DNA from: CAZNQW01 sp964575225 | GTDB lineage: Bacteria; Chloroflexota; Anaerolineae; JAAYZQ01 | Assembly (NCBI GenBank): GCA_964575225.1 | Contig: CAZNQW010000227.1 | Location: forward strand, 1 to 6,368 | Reading direction: 5' to 3' | Length of the DNA: 6,368 nucleotides | Shown: piece after piece, positions 5,743 to 6,368 of the stretch | Numbering within the stretch: the first letter of the stretch is position 1 | Layout of the letters: each line of letters begins with the position of its first letter | Translations under genes and position numbers: made by a program | Notes under the pieces: generated by a model | What the model was told of the DNA's origin: nothing | Seen by the model: only the letters and a program-made list of their open reading frames with translations | The model's database searches: none

Positions 5743-5831
5743 CGTCATGCCCGCGGAAGCGCCTGCGTACTCACAGGCAGCATCCATTCTTTGTCGCAAG
5801 TGCATGGACCCCCGTTTTTACGGGGGTGACG
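5743..5831. repeat. dispersed palindromic repeat, copy 2
   Basis: This 89-base element starts CGTCATGCCCGCG like copy 1 and ends GGGGTGACG. Shared landmarks in order are CGTCATGCCCGCG, GCATCCAT, ATGGAC and a TGACG end. Its left hairpin is changed and expanded (GCCTG 5761-5765 with CAGGC 5774-5778). Its right half is a perfect 20-base hairpin (5808-5827), ACCCCCGT/ACGGGGGT around a TTTT loop, the same geometry as the core of copy 1. It lies 29 bases from the end of the minus-strand gene and could serve as its terminator, though no T-run follows. Confidence 0.7.
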
Positions 5832-5859
5832 CCATGTTTGGCCCCCGCGCCGCCCCGCT

Positions 5860-6368
5860 CTAGAACGCCCGCAGCACGACGGGCAGGTAGACCCTTCTCC
5901 CTGACGGAAAGTCGTCCGGATCAAGAGGATCGCTGCCGGCCGCGATTTCCTCTCCATCCGAAAACCCATCGCCGTCGGTGTCGGGATTGTCGGGTGCCGT
6001 GCCAACCCAGGCTTCGTCAAAGTTGATCAGGCCGTCCCCATCGCCGTCCAGGGCGGCGTCGTCGGCCAGGCTCAGCTCCAGGCCATACATCAGCTCGAAC
6101 TCGTCGGGCATGCCGTCACAGTCGGCATCGGGCGTGACCTCGAACTGGACGACATCCTCGATGATGTACTCATCGTTATCCACAGCCTGCAGCACTAGCT
6201 CGTGTCGGCCGGGCGGCAGCGGATCGAGTTCGGCCTCGAGCCCGGCCTCCAGCGGCGCGCCATCCAGGAACCACGCCACATGGGCCATCTGGCCCTCGGG
6301 GTCCACCGCCACACCCCGCAGGTGGACCCGCTCGCACTGCATAAAGCGCTCGTCCCTCGCCGGGCCCA
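5860..6368 (-). CDS. secreted calcium-repeat (TSP3-like) protein, C-terminal part only
   Basis: The frame is open through the right edge of the window, so the visible 169 residues are the C-terminal end of a longer protein. An internal ATG at 6342-6340 is not a convincing start, because coding continues upstream in frame (GPARDERF). Residue numbers below count from that Met. About 9-70 resembles an Ig/PKD-like beta domain (HVAWFLDGAPL, LPPGRHELVLQAVDN). About 72-146 holds thrombospondin type 3-like calcium repeats: DADCDGMPDEFE (72-83), DGDGDGLINFDE (99-110) and DTDGDGFSDGEE (121-132), then GSDPLDPDDFP. The protein ends RRVYLPVVLRAF. The (Y/F)LP(L/V)VLR tail is, to my knowledge, common at the C-termini of secreted Chloroflexota proteins and may be a sorting or anchoring signal. 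It converges with the lipoprotein gene. The enzymatic or adhesive role of the missing part is unknown. Confidence 0.85.
   Translation of the reverse strand, partial: GPARDERFMQCERVHLRGVAVDPEGQMAHVAWFLDGAPLEAGLEAELDPLPPGRHELVLQAVDNDEYIIEDVVQFEVTPDADCDGMPDEFELMYGLELSLADDAALDGDGDGLINFDEAWVGTAPDNPDTDGDGFSDGEEIAAGSDPLDPDDFPSGRRVYLPVVLRAF

Noticed and set aside
4458..5831. CRISPR array or insertion sequence
   Set aside because: Only two diverged repeat copies about 1.2 kb apart with a gene between them; no regular spacers, cas genes or transposase gene.
5265..6026. Plus-strand open frame of 253 codons spanning the end of the lipoprotein gene and the gap
   Set aside because: It is a frame-shifted reading of the lipoprotein (S/R/P/T-rich), runs through palindromic repeats and overlaps the minus-strand gene.

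Overview
This looks like a bacterial chromosomal window, GC-rich by eye in its coding parts. It holds five complete genes and one cut-off gene, plus a possible tail of another gene at the left edge. The likeliest source is Chloroflexota (Anaerolineae/Ardenticatenia-like). The clues are the C-terminal tail YLPVVLR on a secreted calcium-repeat protein, a fused two-domain ECF ATPase, and a duplicated SUOX-like lipoprotein. The placement is inferred from recollection of such families and was not tested by a search.

Positions 22-4346 are one tightly packed forward operon. A fused double-ATPase ECF transporter subunit (YkoD-like) overlaps the EcfT membrane subunit by 11 bases. Three bases later comes a membrane-anchored protein with two haem-c motifs and a SUOX-like body. 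One base after that comes a lipoprotein of the alkaline phosphatase/phosphodiesterase superfamily. The substrate-binding S component is not in the window. The ATGA junction at 22-25 suggests a gene ends exactly there, and an S component would be the natural candidate. The layout pairs a vitamin-type importer core with two extracytoplasmic proteins that could process or redox-handle its substrate. The substrate itself cannot be read from the sequence.

Positions 4347-4768 are a 422-base intergenic stretch. It holds a palindromic dispersed repeat, a 17-bp perfect hairpin nested in a roughly 60-base imperfect one, a second hairpin and a strong ribosome binding site. These lead into a lipoprotein gene (4769-5617) made of two tandem SUOX-like domains that lack the usual molybdenum-ligand cysteine motif. 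A second copy of the dispersed repeat lies downstream, so this gene is bracketed by repeats. Similar partial SUOX-like modules appear in the haem-motif protein and, more weakly, in the N-terminus of the phosphodiesterase-like lipoprotein. That suggests three neighbouring cell-surface proteins share one building block.

The right end (5860-6368, minus strand) is the C-terminal part of a large secreted protein with an Ig-like segment and calcium-binding TSP3-like repeats, converging on the lipoprotein gene. The 5618-5859 gap holds three successive strong hairpins. No RNA genes, CRISPR arrays, transposases or recognisable riboswitches were seen.
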